From positions 12,247,537 to 12,311,536 of the forward strand of contig NC_058155.1 of the NCBI RefSeq assembly GCF_011075055.1: a stretch of DNA of 64,000 bases, given 5' to 3'. The position numbers and the translations under genes are program-made. Shown piece by piece: positions 1 to 13,887 of this stretch. The notes under the pieces are model-generated. The model saw only the letters and a program-made list of their open reading frames with translations, had not been told where the DNA came from and did not search any database. How positions within the stretch are numbered: the stretch's first letter is position 1; each line of letters begins with the position of its first letter. The stretch is from Mangifera indica. Taxonomy: Eukaryota > Streptophyta > Magnoliopsida > Sapindales > Anacardiaceae.

Positions 1-627
1 CTGAAGGAGCCACTTCTTGAGAACATTAACTGCTGATTTTCATCAATCCTCCTTACAGAAACGTACCATTAAAAGAAAATTCACATTTAAAGTGGTTAAA
101 TCAAGAAGAATCCTCTATGCTACAACAGAAAGCACACATTTTCAGGAAAACATCCCTTCCCCATAAAATTTCAATCAATAAATTAGTTCATTATAATCAT
201 GTTGCAGGCAAAAACTAAGAATTGTTACTTTTTAGTTCAGCCATCATGACAACATATGCCTCTCAGTCTCTTAACTATGGTTGCAAGCTGAATATTGGAC
301 TAAAATCACACAAAATGTTCACATGGTTTATGTATAATTATACCACAACAATGCAGAAAACATCACTAATCAACTCAACAGTAACATTGAATACGTATCT
401 ACAAGGGACCTGTAGAATCATACTTCAGTTTTAATTAGGTTCAGCGGGCTTGCACTATAAAGAACTACACAGTTTCATAAAAAAAATAACAACCCATATA
501 TCGATTATCGATTGCCAGCTAGTTTCAACCAGTCTAAATGAAGAAATCAGATTACACAACAAAATTTACAACTTGTTTGTGTATATATGAAGCAACAGAG
601 CAGCAAGAGTAAGCATTCAAATACCTA
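1..627. other. spacer at window edge, 3' side of the LON gene
   Basis: There is no convincing complete gene here. The part nearest 627 is probably the 3' untranslated region of the minus-strand LON gene. On the minus strand, bases 1-53 can be read as a short open stretch preceded by an AG, so an exon of a neighbouring transcript could cross the window edge. It is too short to identify. The rest is ordinary AT-rich DNA. Confidence 0.35.
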
Positions 628-1488
628 TTAACTTGAAGAAGGAAACACATCTTTAACAGCTGAAGCAGCAGTCAAGTAATTAAGCGTGTTCCTTAAAGTT
701 TCCTTCTCTCTCTTAAGCCTGGCCGCTGTATCTTCCAATTCCAGCAACGCTTGTTGCTCTCTGGGCGCACCTTCAAAAGTGCTCCCGACGAAAAACGAAA
801 ACGGCGTCGGAAATAGATTCCTCCGCAGATCCACAACCTCTTTTTCAGGCTTCCCGTTTAATCGATTGGATAAACGAATCACATCCTTCATATAACCCTC
901 CACGTCACTGGCCAAGGCGTCCAAGTCTTCCTCGCCAGACGGTCTGTCCTCCAGCCACGTCACCTCCGCAACAAGATATGGCTTCGTACGGACAATACTC
1001 GTAACACGGAATCTTTCCTGCCCTTTGCAAATGAGAAAAAACCGATCGTCTACAAGCCGTTCGTGCTTGACGATTTCTCCCACACACCCAACTTCAGCGG
1101 TTCCCGAAACAGCGTCGGAGTAGATGACACCGAAGCGGAGGTCGGTTTGGAGGAGGGTGTGCATCATAATGCGATAACGGAACTCGAAGATCTGAAGAGG
1201 AAGAATGGCTCCAGGGAAGAGGACAAGTGGAAGCGGGAAGAGCGGGAGCTCAACATCGTCATCAGATTTTGGTGGGTTAGTGTGGTGCTTTTCAGGGAAA
1301 GAAGAAGCTAAGCACCGAAGAAAATTAGGTCTTCTACGGCGGTGACAAAGGGTGGAAGAAGAATTAGAGAAAAAACCGAAAGATTTATTAGGGTTTAATG
1401 TGGGGTTAGGGTTTAAAGCAGGTTGGTGGTGAGACTGAGCCGGGAAAGATGAAGAAGTGGGAGAAGGAATGAGTTGGGGTAGAGCCAT
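628..1488 (-). CDS. stand-alone LON N-terminal (substrate-binding) domain protein, probably chloroplast
   Basis: Intronless 286-aa protein. The first 70 or so residues are rich in Ser, Pro and Asn and lack acidic residues until about residue 66, which fits a plastid transit peptide. From about residue 80 (ELPLFPLPLVLFPGAILPL) to the end runs a LON substrate-binding domain: a beta-rich core containing FEFRYRIMM, FGVIY, CKGQERFRV and PYLVAEV, then a helical C-terminal part ending at the short PSSS tail. The AAA+ ATPase and Ser-Lys protease domains of full Lon are absent, so it cannot act as a protease alone. It may bind substrates or a partner in the organelle. It resembles Arabidopsis At1g75460 and At1g19740 (family knowledge from memory). 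The start is the first ATG, with the transit-like region following directly. It is first in a run of three minus-strand genes. Confidence 0.93.
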   Translation of the reverse strand: MALPQLIPSPTSSSFPAQSHHQPALNPNPTLNPNKSFGFFSNSSSTLCHRRRRPNFLRCLASSFPEKHHTNPPKSDDDVELPLFPLPLVLFPGAILPLQIFEFRYRIMMHTLLQTDLRFGVIYSDAVSGTAEVGCVGEIVKHERLVDDRFFLICKGQERFRVTSIVRTKPYLVAEVTWLEDRPSGEEDLDALASDVEGYMKDVIRLSNRLNGKPEKEVVDLRRNLFPTPFSFFVGSTFEGAPREQQALLELEDTAARLKREKETLRNTLNYLTAASAVKDVFPSSS

Positions 1489-2013
1489 TACAAATGGGTA
1501 TTTTCAGATATTCATTTCATAGCCAATATTATAAGTGAAATTCTGATAAAACTGATCAGCCATTGATTGATTTTCGTGTTATTGAGAGAAATCTAGCGGT
1601 TCATGAGAAGATGTGGCTGATATGGAGAGAAGAAGAAGAGTGGGGTTCGAAGATTTTTGCCTGTGGTACTGTAATTTTGCCACGTGGGTGCTGCGTTATC
1701 TGGATTCTGGACTCTGGATATTTATTTTCCACGTTGATTTACAATTGTGGTGGTGGCAGTTTCATATGGAGCAAAAAAAAATCTCCCGTTTATTTCATCT
1801 TCAAGAGGAAGAGGTCCACTGAAAATGCTTGCAATTTGCACCGAATCAATCTTCTGGTTGTCACACGATGAGTCCTTTTAGGGATTCATTTGAAAGTGCT
1901 GTTTTTATACAGAGCTAGGGGTTCGGTTTGATCAAGACGTACGCGAACAGAAGTTACACTAGTTCAAGATCGAGTCATTGGAATTCTTTCCCAGTGAATT
2001 TTCTTTTTGGTAA
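1489..2013. promoter_or_regulatory. 5' flank and probable promoter of the LON gene
   Basis: This 525-bp stretch lies upstream of the LON start codon and ends at the 9-bp target duplication of a Mutator-like element (2005-2013). Short open frames on the plus strand here look like chance. I see no unambiguous TATA box. Assigning it as promoter rests on position only. Confidence 0.35.
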
Positions 2014-3160
2014 GGCCAAATGACTATTTCCCACCCAAGGTGTGCTGTAATGACAAGTTTTCACCCTTTAATTATGGAAATATCAAATACCTACTCATGA
2101 CCAGTTAAAAATAACGGTGATAAGGGTAAAATCATTATTTTCTCCATAATATTAAAAAATAAACTAAAATATAATCTATTTTTACCCCCCTAAACTTTGA
2201 AAACTAAATTTTTCTCCCAACCTAAGTTTTAAAAAATGACAGTTTCACCCTAAGGTTTGGTTTTGAAATCTTCGGCTCCATTGCCGATGGTCTCTCCCTC
2301 CCGAGACATCCTCTCCTTCTGATGATCTTTTTCCTCTCATTTGGAGGGTCGATCGACGTCGGAAACTCCTTGGGAGACGAAGAACTTCGTCAAGGAAGAC
2401 GAAGTGATGAAGACGAAGTCGTCGTCTAACATATAATAATTTTATAAATATAGGTGTGAAAGTGTTTGGTGGCTACTAGTTCAACAATAATGCTCAGATG
2501 CACAAGCGAATTCTTGTTTATACGATATCAAGGTCAATATTGTTTATAACACAATTTATTATAATTAATGCTTAAAATAAAATATTCTTAAAAATTGGAT
2601 TACATATTTAAACTAATCATTTTGAATACAAACCTTTTCTTTATGTGCTTGTTGTATACTTGCATTCAAGTCAGTCCTCCCAATCTCTACCTCCTCTATC
2701 TCATAAAGAATTTTGGGTAACTTCGGTGTGCTTAAGATCCCTTTAGAGAAAATCTTCATATTGGGGCATCCTTTTATAATTAACTCTTTCAATTTCCCAG
2801 ACGAAGACGACAGCTTCGTCTCCTAAGGCATCTCCGACGCCGATCGGCCCTCCAAATGGGAGGAAAGAGATTGCCGAAAGAAAATGATGCTTCGGGAGGG
2901 AGAGGTCGTCGACAATGGAGTCGGAGAGATCGTCGGAGATTTCAAAACCAAACCCTAGGGTGAAACTGCCATTTTTTAAAACTTAGGCTGAGGGAAAATT
3001 TTAGTTTTTAAAGTTTAAGGGGGCAAAAAAAGATAAAATTTTCAGGCATTAGGGTTCTGTTAAATTTAACCGGTCAAGGATGGGTATTTGGTATTTCCAT
3101 AGTTAAAGGGTAGAAACTTGTCATTACAGCATACCTTGGGTGGGAAATAGTCGTTTGGCC
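2014..3160. mobile_element. Mutator-like foldback element with a captured NLR fragment (Pack-MULE)
   Basis: The ends are long inverted repeats: the left end starts GGCCAAATGACTATTTCCC and the right end is its near-perfect complement. The arms are roughly 360-410 bp. The element is flanked by an exact 9-bp duplication, TTTTGGTAA, at 2005-2013 and 3161-3169, which is the size typical of Mutator superfamily insertions. The inner arms are rich in GACGAAG and its complement. The centre, about 2440-2798, is not palindromic and holds minus-strand sequence coding for the end of a leucine-rich repeat region (separate entry). No transposase is present, so the element is non-autonomous. Confidence 0.85.
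2634..2798 (-). pseudogene. captured exon fragment of an NBS-LRR resistance-type gene
   Basis: The minus strand is open for 55 codons. The peptide contains LKELIIKGCPNMKIFSKG followed by ILSTPKLPKI, then DLNASIQQ. In plant CC-NBS-LRR proteins of the RPS2/RPS5-like type, the last repeats commonly read like CPxMKxFSxGxLSTPKL and then an acidic stretch with DLNxTIQ. The match is by pattern recall, not by search. The reading ends at a plausible splice donor (AAG before GTTTGT), so an exon-intron junction seems to have been captured with it. There is no start codon and no NB-ARC domain. It sits between the arms of the Mutator-like element, so it is a transposed gene fragment and not a working gene. 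Confidence 0.75.
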
Positions 3161-3284
3161 TTTTGGTAAAGATAAATTTAAACTAAACCAAACTCAAATA
3201 TAGGTAAACTTTGATTTAAATTTGAAATAGTTTAAATTTGTTCAAATTGATTACAAATATCACCAAAATACATAATAAAATAAA

Positions 3285-4247
3285 GGGAAAAAGACTATTT
3301 CCCACCCTACTTTTGATGCGTTCTTAGAATGCCACCAACGGCAGATGAAAATCCACTTTTCCCACCCATGACCAAACTACCGTCTAATTTTTCAGTTAGG
3401 GACAGGGGCAAAATCGTCATTTTTCTTTTAAAACTTTAAAATTTCACTGTTTTCCCCCTCCAGGTTTTAAAAATTAATAACTAACCCATCCTCAAAGTTT
3501 GAAAAGTTTAATTTCACCCCTAAGGTTTGCTTCCTTCTCCGGCCACCACCGACGGCATACTCAGTCGACCGATCTCTCATCTCGACTACAAAGGACGACC
3601 CTTCGTAGCCCAGATCTGGACGATGAAGCCTCGTCCAGATTTAGAAGAACAGATGAAGGACGATGCTTCATCGTCCTTCGTCGTCGTGTCTGGACGACGT
3701 GACGAGTGACGAAGGACAACGAAATGTCGTCCTTCGTCGTCTGGGTAGACCTCTTCGTCGCACCACCGTGCGACGAAGAGATGGTCGCATGGTACGACGA
3801 AGAGACGTCTTTGTCTCTTCATCGCACCACCCCCGTCGCACCAGGAGAAGGAGGAGGTCGGTGACGACGTCAGGAGATAAATTGAAGAATAGGGGTGAAA
3901 CTACTAGTTTTGAAAGTTATGGGGGGCGGCTGCATTTTGAAAAATATGGAAACCCTAGGTTTGGGGGTGAAAATGTTAGTTTTCAAAGTTTAAAAACTTT
4001 AGGTAAGGTGAAATGTTAGTTTCTAAAACCTAAGGGGGGTGAATGGTAAAATCCTCACGTCAATTTTGGGACAAATTTGACAGATTAAATTGAGAGGTAT
4101 TTTTATCATTTCATCTAACAAGGGTAAAATGTACATTTTACCCTTATCCATATTAACAGCTCATGAGTGGAAAAAGTAGATTTCCATCTGCCGTGGGTGA
4201 CATTTTAAAAACGCATCAAAAATTGAGTGAGAAATAATCCTTCTCCC
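3285..4247. mobile_element. Mutator-like foldback element, 963 bp
   Basis: The left end (GGGAAAAAGACTATTTCCCA) is mirrored by the right end, with conserved inner segments such as the region around CTGCCGTGGGTG. An exact 9-bp duplication, TAAAATAAA, flanks it at 3276-3284 and 4248-4256. The centre is dense in GACGA/TCGTC repeats, which creates spurious open frames on both strands. It lies only about 125 bp from the preceding element and shares its general plan, but its terminal sequence is a diverged subfamily. No transposase. Confidence 0.82.
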
Positions 4248-4761
4248 TAAAATAAAATATTATTGATCAAATAAATAATATTATTAGAATTTTTAAAAAT
4301 ATTGTCAAGAAAAATTCAAACCAAACTAAAATTTTAAATTGATTTTAGTTTGAATCAAGCCAAATATTGAGCTAATCCAAACTAGCTTAGTTCGAATCTA
4401 ATTCTATTATCTTGATTCTTTTTTTTATTGTTAGACAACTTTCCGACAACTTTTCGACTAACCCATTGAAGCTCAAACTCAGTACAAATTCACCCTACAA
4501 AGGGCAATTCAACCATACAACGCAATTAAGGCTCTTTTTAACAATGTAAAATCCACAACTCATCACACATCAATAGTTGCAAATCAATTTAATGGGACAC
4601 AATTTGTGTTATGATTTGCAGAATGCTTTCGCATGAAATATAGTGCATTACATCACCCAAGGAACTAAATTAAAAAGATAAAGTAGCATTTTGTAACAAA
4701 ATCAGAAAGCAACTACATCTGAAATCCCACTGCCCAAACATCCCTGCTCAAAAAATGTCTT
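4248..4761. other. AT-rich spacer and RPT4 3' flank
   Basis: From about 4430 to 4761 the sequence probably includes the 3' untranslated region of RPT4. The remainder is AT-rich with no gene, RNA or further element I can support. Confidence 0.4.
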
Positions 4762-7836
<3,075 letters not shown>

Positions 7837-8913
7837 AGTTAGATCAAAAACAAGCCTTGGCGTTGCTTTTTTTTTACTCTCTCGTTATTTCTATATGCTT
7901 TTTTCAAGGAGATATTCAGTAAGGGTTTGGATTGGATTGAACAGAGGGTCGATTTGCTCTGCTCCTAGCTTTTTCTGTACCCTTTCTTGGAGGACGGGTG
8001 TGGTAATGGTCAATTTTCTTAAAGTACCCTGTTTTTTTAAAAATCAATTCAGACCCCTTAATTCTCGAAAACTAACTTGAATCCCTGTGGGTCTGAAATC
8101 ACACCTTTCCTCAATTTACAGTGGATTTTCAACGGTAAAACTATAAAATTAGACCAAACCATGTCTTCAGTTGAAAAACAACCGATAAAATTCTATAAAA
8201 GAACTCCGTTGCCTATAACACAGAGCTCAGTTTGAATCTAAATCAGCCCACTTGAGATCGAATTCGACTCATTTGAATCATTGAAAAAGAATAATCATTT
8301 GTATACAAAAGAAAAGTGAAAAAGAAAATAATTGCCAATGACACAAGCTCCATTCAAATCAAGCCATACAACGATTCATGCACTAACCGTTCGAATTAAA
8401 TCCACCCCTTTGTTAACCTACTACCATAATAAACCCAAAAGCCTCATAGCACCGACGGTATGTCTACTGCAGTGGTCATACAAAGGGTCTCAGTTTAACC
8501 GGCTCCAATATTGCACTGCTCCAGTTTCCTCCAGCTCAACGAGGCTCAGCATCATGCAGAGATCCTATATGTCCCGCTTTGAGCCTTGAACATTTCACTG
8601 GAGAACTTGGGCTAGAACGGGGTAGCTCATAGCAAATTAGTAACTGCACCAGTTTTCTTATGCATGCAATCGCATTAATAAAGCAGGAAACTGTGGCAAT
8701 AAGGTGGTTAAAATTTTCATTCATAGTAGAACTTTGACAGAGACAATACAAGGTAGAAGACTAACATTGTCAAGAAAACACAGAGCTTCCTTACTCTCCC
8801 TGTCTCTGGAAAAATAGTAAGCATTTGCCCAAAAGATTCATTATCATACATTCATGAAGGATTGGTGCAATAACAATAGAATGAAAAATGATATTGACTA
8901 ATAAAGTTGGGAA
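7837..8913. other. spacer: RPT4 promoter region and HflX 3' flank
   Basis: The first few hundred bases upstream of the RPT4 ATG are the likely promoter and leader. The part nearest 8913 is probably the HflX 3' untranslated region. No gene, tRNA or clear transposon end was seen. Open frames here have no coding character. Confidence 0.4.
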
Positions 8914-11900
8914 TCATGATAAACACATCTGTCTCATCGGTGTCAGCAACCTTGCAAAACGAAGGGGAACATGTGCCTTCACTAATGTCCCATTTTCTGT
9001 ATATTCCTGTAAAGTGAAAATATACAAGGAACAAGCAATAAGCTATCAGTTCACTCCAAGAACAAAATAAAATGAAATCATCTCAATATCTAGTTTACAC
9101 TCACAGTTCTCTCCACCATTCCAACTTGATGTACCGTACTGAGAAGCTCGCCTTTGTCAAATGGGACCAATGCTTCCACCCAGACCATAGAATCCTGTTA
9201 CAAACTCCATCCTTATTATCAGGAATAATCATAGCTCAATGACACTAAGGATATAAGTCAACTCATTACCTTCAATTTTTCCTGAACTGCATTGCAGAAT
9301 TCATCTAATCCACTACCGCTCAAAGCAGATATGCACACAACATCTTTCATTTTCTCAGCTTCCAACTTGATCTTTTGAGGATCACTCACCCTATCAACCT
9401 GCCGTGCCATGAGTGGCGGCAGAAGCAGCATAATTATCAACAGGAATTTCATATTGCAATAAATTAATGTTAAGGCTTGTGTATATCCAAATGCTCACTA
9501 ACAAGCCCAAAAGCAAACATTGAAACTGATTCCAAGCCAATGCTCATTAACAGGGAGAAATTATCAACACAAATGATAGGCCTTCCAGAAAATCATTATC
9601 AATCCCTTCATCACTTTTAAGTGTCAGAATGCTAGGAAAGGTGTGCACATAAGTGATTTCAATGGTCATGATCAATCAATCAGCATCCAGTACTTATGCT
9701 TGACTAATTTATCCTCTTCAGGATATTCCAAAAGTAAAAGGGGGTAAATATATAAAAGAGTATATTTAAAAGAGACTAATTTATCCTCTTAAAAATATCC
9801 CAAAAGAAAAAGGGGTAAATATATAAAAGAGTAGATTTGAAAGAGCAGTTACATAAGAGCTGATTGATTGTTGTTTCACTTCACAAGTTTGTAAATCTGA
9901 ATCAACAAAAAAATAAAATAAAATTGCAGTACCTTGTTCCACACCATTAACTTCGGAATTGATGACACATCTAGCTCTGACAGAACTTTGTCCACAGCAT
10001 GTATCTGTTGCTGTGCCAGGGGATGGCTGAACTTCACAGAAGTATAATGTAAAAAGATGATAATATTGATAACCAGAATCAGATCCCAACCAACACAATG
10101 GCACTATCATACCTGATGTCTACCACATGCACTAAAAGTGATGACTCTGATATCTCCTCCAAAGTTGCTCTGAAGGCAGCCACCTGCAGGAGTAGTTAGC
10201 TAATGAGGTGAGAAGATTTGTTATGCTCCAGTCCAAAATAGGTTAACAATCAACATTCCCCCCCAAAAAAAAATCCCGTAATGGTGAAGCTGATAGCAAT
10301 TAGTAATAATAACTTAATTAATACCAGCAGGAATTGTGCTATAATACGAAATATGATAACAGAGCTGACTATGCCATATTCATAACTGAGCGGTTAAGGT
10401 CCTCACCAAGGTAGTTGGTAACTTCTGAATAAACCCAACAGTATCTGTAAGAAGAAACTCCTTGCCATTTTTCATCTATATAGAACACATAGAAAACAAA
10501 AATCACACAAAGAAATATGGTAGGAAAGCATGTTGGAACAAGAGTTTTGTTAATATATCTGACTCTGACCTGAACTCTTCTTGTAGTTGGATCAAGGGTT
10601 GCAAATAATTGATCCTCAGCAAGAACATTAGCTCCAGTTAATCGATTTAAAAGTGTGCTCTTTCCAGCATTTGTGTACCCAACCTAAATATTGTCCAAAT
10701 GCATATAATACTGAGAATCCCAAACATGTAATATTGAAAAACCAAATATACGTGTTTTAATTTACCAATGACACTACAGGGACAGGTACAGAAGTGCGCC
10801 GGTTCCGGTATTGCTTTCGATGTTTTCTAACAGATTCTAGCTCTTTTCTGAGAACCCCAATCTATCAAAAGCATCAGAGATTCAGACCAAACACAAATTC
10901 CAGAGATGACAAGAACATTATGAATGTCCTATGGACATATAGAAAGGAACTGAGATTATCTGTTAAGCTACAGAAGATAGGAACTTTACTTGATTACGTA
11001 AGATACGTTTGTCCACTTCAATTTGTTTCTCACCCATACCCTTCACCTGTCCTCCTGCTTGACGTTCAAGATGAGTCCACATTCTAGTCAACCGAGGTAA
11101 TTGGTATTCCATTTGTGCCAGTGCAACCTATACAAACATTTTAATCACAAGTTAATTGATAGAAAACTATTGTTTTTGTTGAAGACATTGATCAAGCTTC
11201 TCAGAGAATTAGAGGTTGAACTTTAGCATGGGTTATGACCTAGCATAAATAATTTATAAAAGCAAAGCAATAAAACTTGCCTGTAAAGCTGCTTCATGTG
11301 TTGCTGCTCGCTGGTTGAAAATATCCAGGATAAGGGCAGTGCGATCACATACTCTAACATCTCCACCCAAAGCCTTTTCCAAATTGCGTAACTGCCTATT
11401 TAGAAATTAGCAAAATATATTATAAAATATATGCCCCAAATGAAAATATCTCATGCACATATGAAGTGCAGATATAGATGAGAGGGGATTCCTCATCACT
11501 GAAAAAGCGGTACAGAGAAAAATGGACAAATTTTTTCTGTTGGAATAAGTAGGAGAGTTACAAGTGCATTGCTATCTACATGATAATGAGCTAGAATAAG
11601 AGCATAAAAAAATAAACTCCATAATCACACAGATTCCATGCCTCGGTCTACTATTATTCTCACCCTCCAGGAATATTCATGGACACCAGCACTTTACATT
11701 CATGTTATCCTACTGTTGCTAATATATCAAAACATGTATTGGGAGGATTTCAAGATTGTAGTACAATAACAACAAAAGAACATAAAAAATGTACAAGTAC
11801 AAGAAAACTGGAAGAAACACAATTTATCTATGAAAAGTGATCTTAATGCTAAACATATTTTAATTGAAGCAAAAATGATCCATTGATTTATAGTTTCATA

Positions 11901-12815
11901 CAAAACTTACCCTGCTGAAAGCTCATCATCAAATATTACAGTCTCAACCCCAAAAACATGAATTGCACTCTTAATTTCAGCAACCTTGCCAGATCCAATG
12001 TACGTCCTTGGGTTTGGTGAAGTTAGCCTGCATTATTTATCACAAGAGCAACAGGCTTGCTGCTCATAAAGTCTTATTTTTTAAAGATGCCATATGTTAC
12101 AAATAAACATTCTGATATTCAAATAACTAACTAGACAGACTAGGCTAAAGTGTTTCCATTTTAGTTGCTACACCAATGAAGTGTTCAGAAATACAGTAAC
12201 AAAATACTCACTTTTGATACGTGGAACCAACAACCATTAAACCAGCAGTGTCAGCCAGCTGGCCCAGTTCCTCGAGAGACTCCTCTATATCAAACAAATT
12301 CTCTTTATCACCTTTGCGCTCAACACCCACAAGATAGGCTCTTTCTTCAAATACCTGAATCAAAAAGCCAATCCAATTTAATTATCTCCCAGCAACCAAG
12401 AACTCAACAAAACGAAAAAACAACAGTAAATAAATAAATGATTGACCTCTTTTCCATTTCGCAACTTGAACCTGATATTAGAACTTTCCTCGTCGTCTCT
12501 CTTCTTCGTAAGTCTATTTGGCGATTTTACTGTTTTAGCCTCTTGTTCAGTCCCTGCGAGTCCATTTAGAGCTCCACCGGCCTCTTCTTTTGTGTCGACT
12601 ACAGGGCGGCTTCGCAAAGAGGCGTCGGTGTCGGGGGAGACAACTTCGAGGCCTTGTTCAAGAACTCTAGCGATTAATCTCGACGAAGTGTTGGTGGTGG
12701 TGTTTGTAAGTAGACCGAGAGAAAAGTTTGATCGATTATGGCTCGAATTCCATTGAAAGTTGAGTTCGTGAATATGAGGTGATAGACATGTGAAAGAACC
12801 GAAGCTCAAGTTCAT
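8914..12815 (-). CDS. HflX-family ribosome-associated GTPase, organelle targeted
   Basis: Thirteen exons (12447-12815, 12212-12354, 11911-12027, 11281-11395, 10990-11127, 10766-10861, 10570-10683, 10407-10475, 10113-10183, 9933-10026, 9270-9398, 9105-9194, 8914-9006) sum to 1638 nt, 545 aa. Intron 4 has a GC donor (CAG before GCAAGT); the others are GT-AG. After a Ser/Asn-rich leader of about 120 residues comes the HflX N-terminal domain ([65 protein letters not shown]), then a Gly-rich linker and coiled coil ([17 protein letters not shown]). The G domain follows: G1 GYTNAGKS about 328-335, G2 in [10 protein letters not shown]3 DTVGF about 375-379, G4 NKVD about 441-444, G5 SALSG. Bacterial HflX splits stalled ribosomes, so a role in plastid or mitochondrial translation is inferred. 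At5g57960 and At3g49725 are the Arabidopsis candidates; the leader suggests plastid. Confidence 0.93.
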
Positions 12816-13887
12816 GATAGAATTTTGCTTTCAGTGGTGACTCTCCACTCTGGAAAGTTGAGTCTCTGCCAATACATCGCCGTTTTAACGACTCCTTGAT
12901 TGCCGATTTTGTTGTAGGGCTAAGTACCACTTCCCACGCAAGGTTTGGTAAAATCACTATTCCCTCCACCTAAGTATAAAAAAGTTATTTTTATACACAT
13001 CTATCAAAGATTGACGATAGCTTTAACGGTTAAAGAGCATTTATTCTAGTTATTTTATCCATAAATTATAATAAGTTATAATTAACTGTATTTTATTATT
13101 AAAATTTAAAATATTATAATAACACTTTTTATCAATCTATACCATGTAGATACGGTAATTTTGATCTAATTTTAGAGGTTCTGACCCTCTCCAAACCTAA
13201 TAAAAAAAAATTATCTCATAGAAATAAAAAAGAAGATAAGGACGAGAATAAAAAAAACTCTATAATCGGGGATGGGCTGAAGACAGGTGGAAACAAGAAT
13301 ACATATGTCTCCTTTCTGCCCCATCATCGTCCCCATCTCTTATATTAATATATTTACTTCTTAAAATATTAATATATCTTTATAATTTTAGATTATTTAT
13401 ATTTTTCAAATTTTTTTAAGTTTTTGTTGTATATACTAAAAAATGGTTAATATATCATATTTATGATATTTAAAATAGTAAGTTGGTTTTAGTTTTATTT
13501 AATTTTTTATTTAATATATTTATATTATGTTTACAAAATATAAGAAAGATATTTGTTATCGTAGGAACAGAAAGAGGATAGGGAAGGAATTTTTTTCACT
13601 AGGAGAGGTGAGAAATCATTTTATTCTTGTAATGGAGACATAGATTGATATTCTCTACGGGGACAGAAAAGGGGAAAGGGATTGAGATTTCCTTCCCATT
13701 CATCTCCATTGTCATCCCTAATACTGTGAATAATATTATACGGTATAAATATCATTTTCAAAACTTCATGAAAGCAAATACATATTTTTTCCTATCAAGT
13801 CTCATATATTTAAAAAATATTTTTATAGCTTTAAAATATAGTATTTATATTTCTAATTTATTGCATTATATTTAGTTATTTAAAAGC
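12816..13887. other. AT-rich spacer upstream of HflX with transposon remnants
   Basis: At 12916-12990 there is a single-ended match to the Mutator-like terminal sequence (a variant of the CTATTTCCCACCCAAGG motif) with no partner end found. At 13570-13722 lies GGGGACAGAAAAGGGG-type sequence ending CCATTGTCATCCCTA, which resembles the end of a hAT-like element. I could not find its left end or target duplication. The rest is low-complexity AT-rich DNA. Confidence 0.3.

Noticed and set aside
3499..4019. Several overlapping plus and minus frames rich in Arg, Asp and Ser
   Set aside because: They arise from the GACGA/TCGTC repeat centre of a foldback transposon and have no domains.
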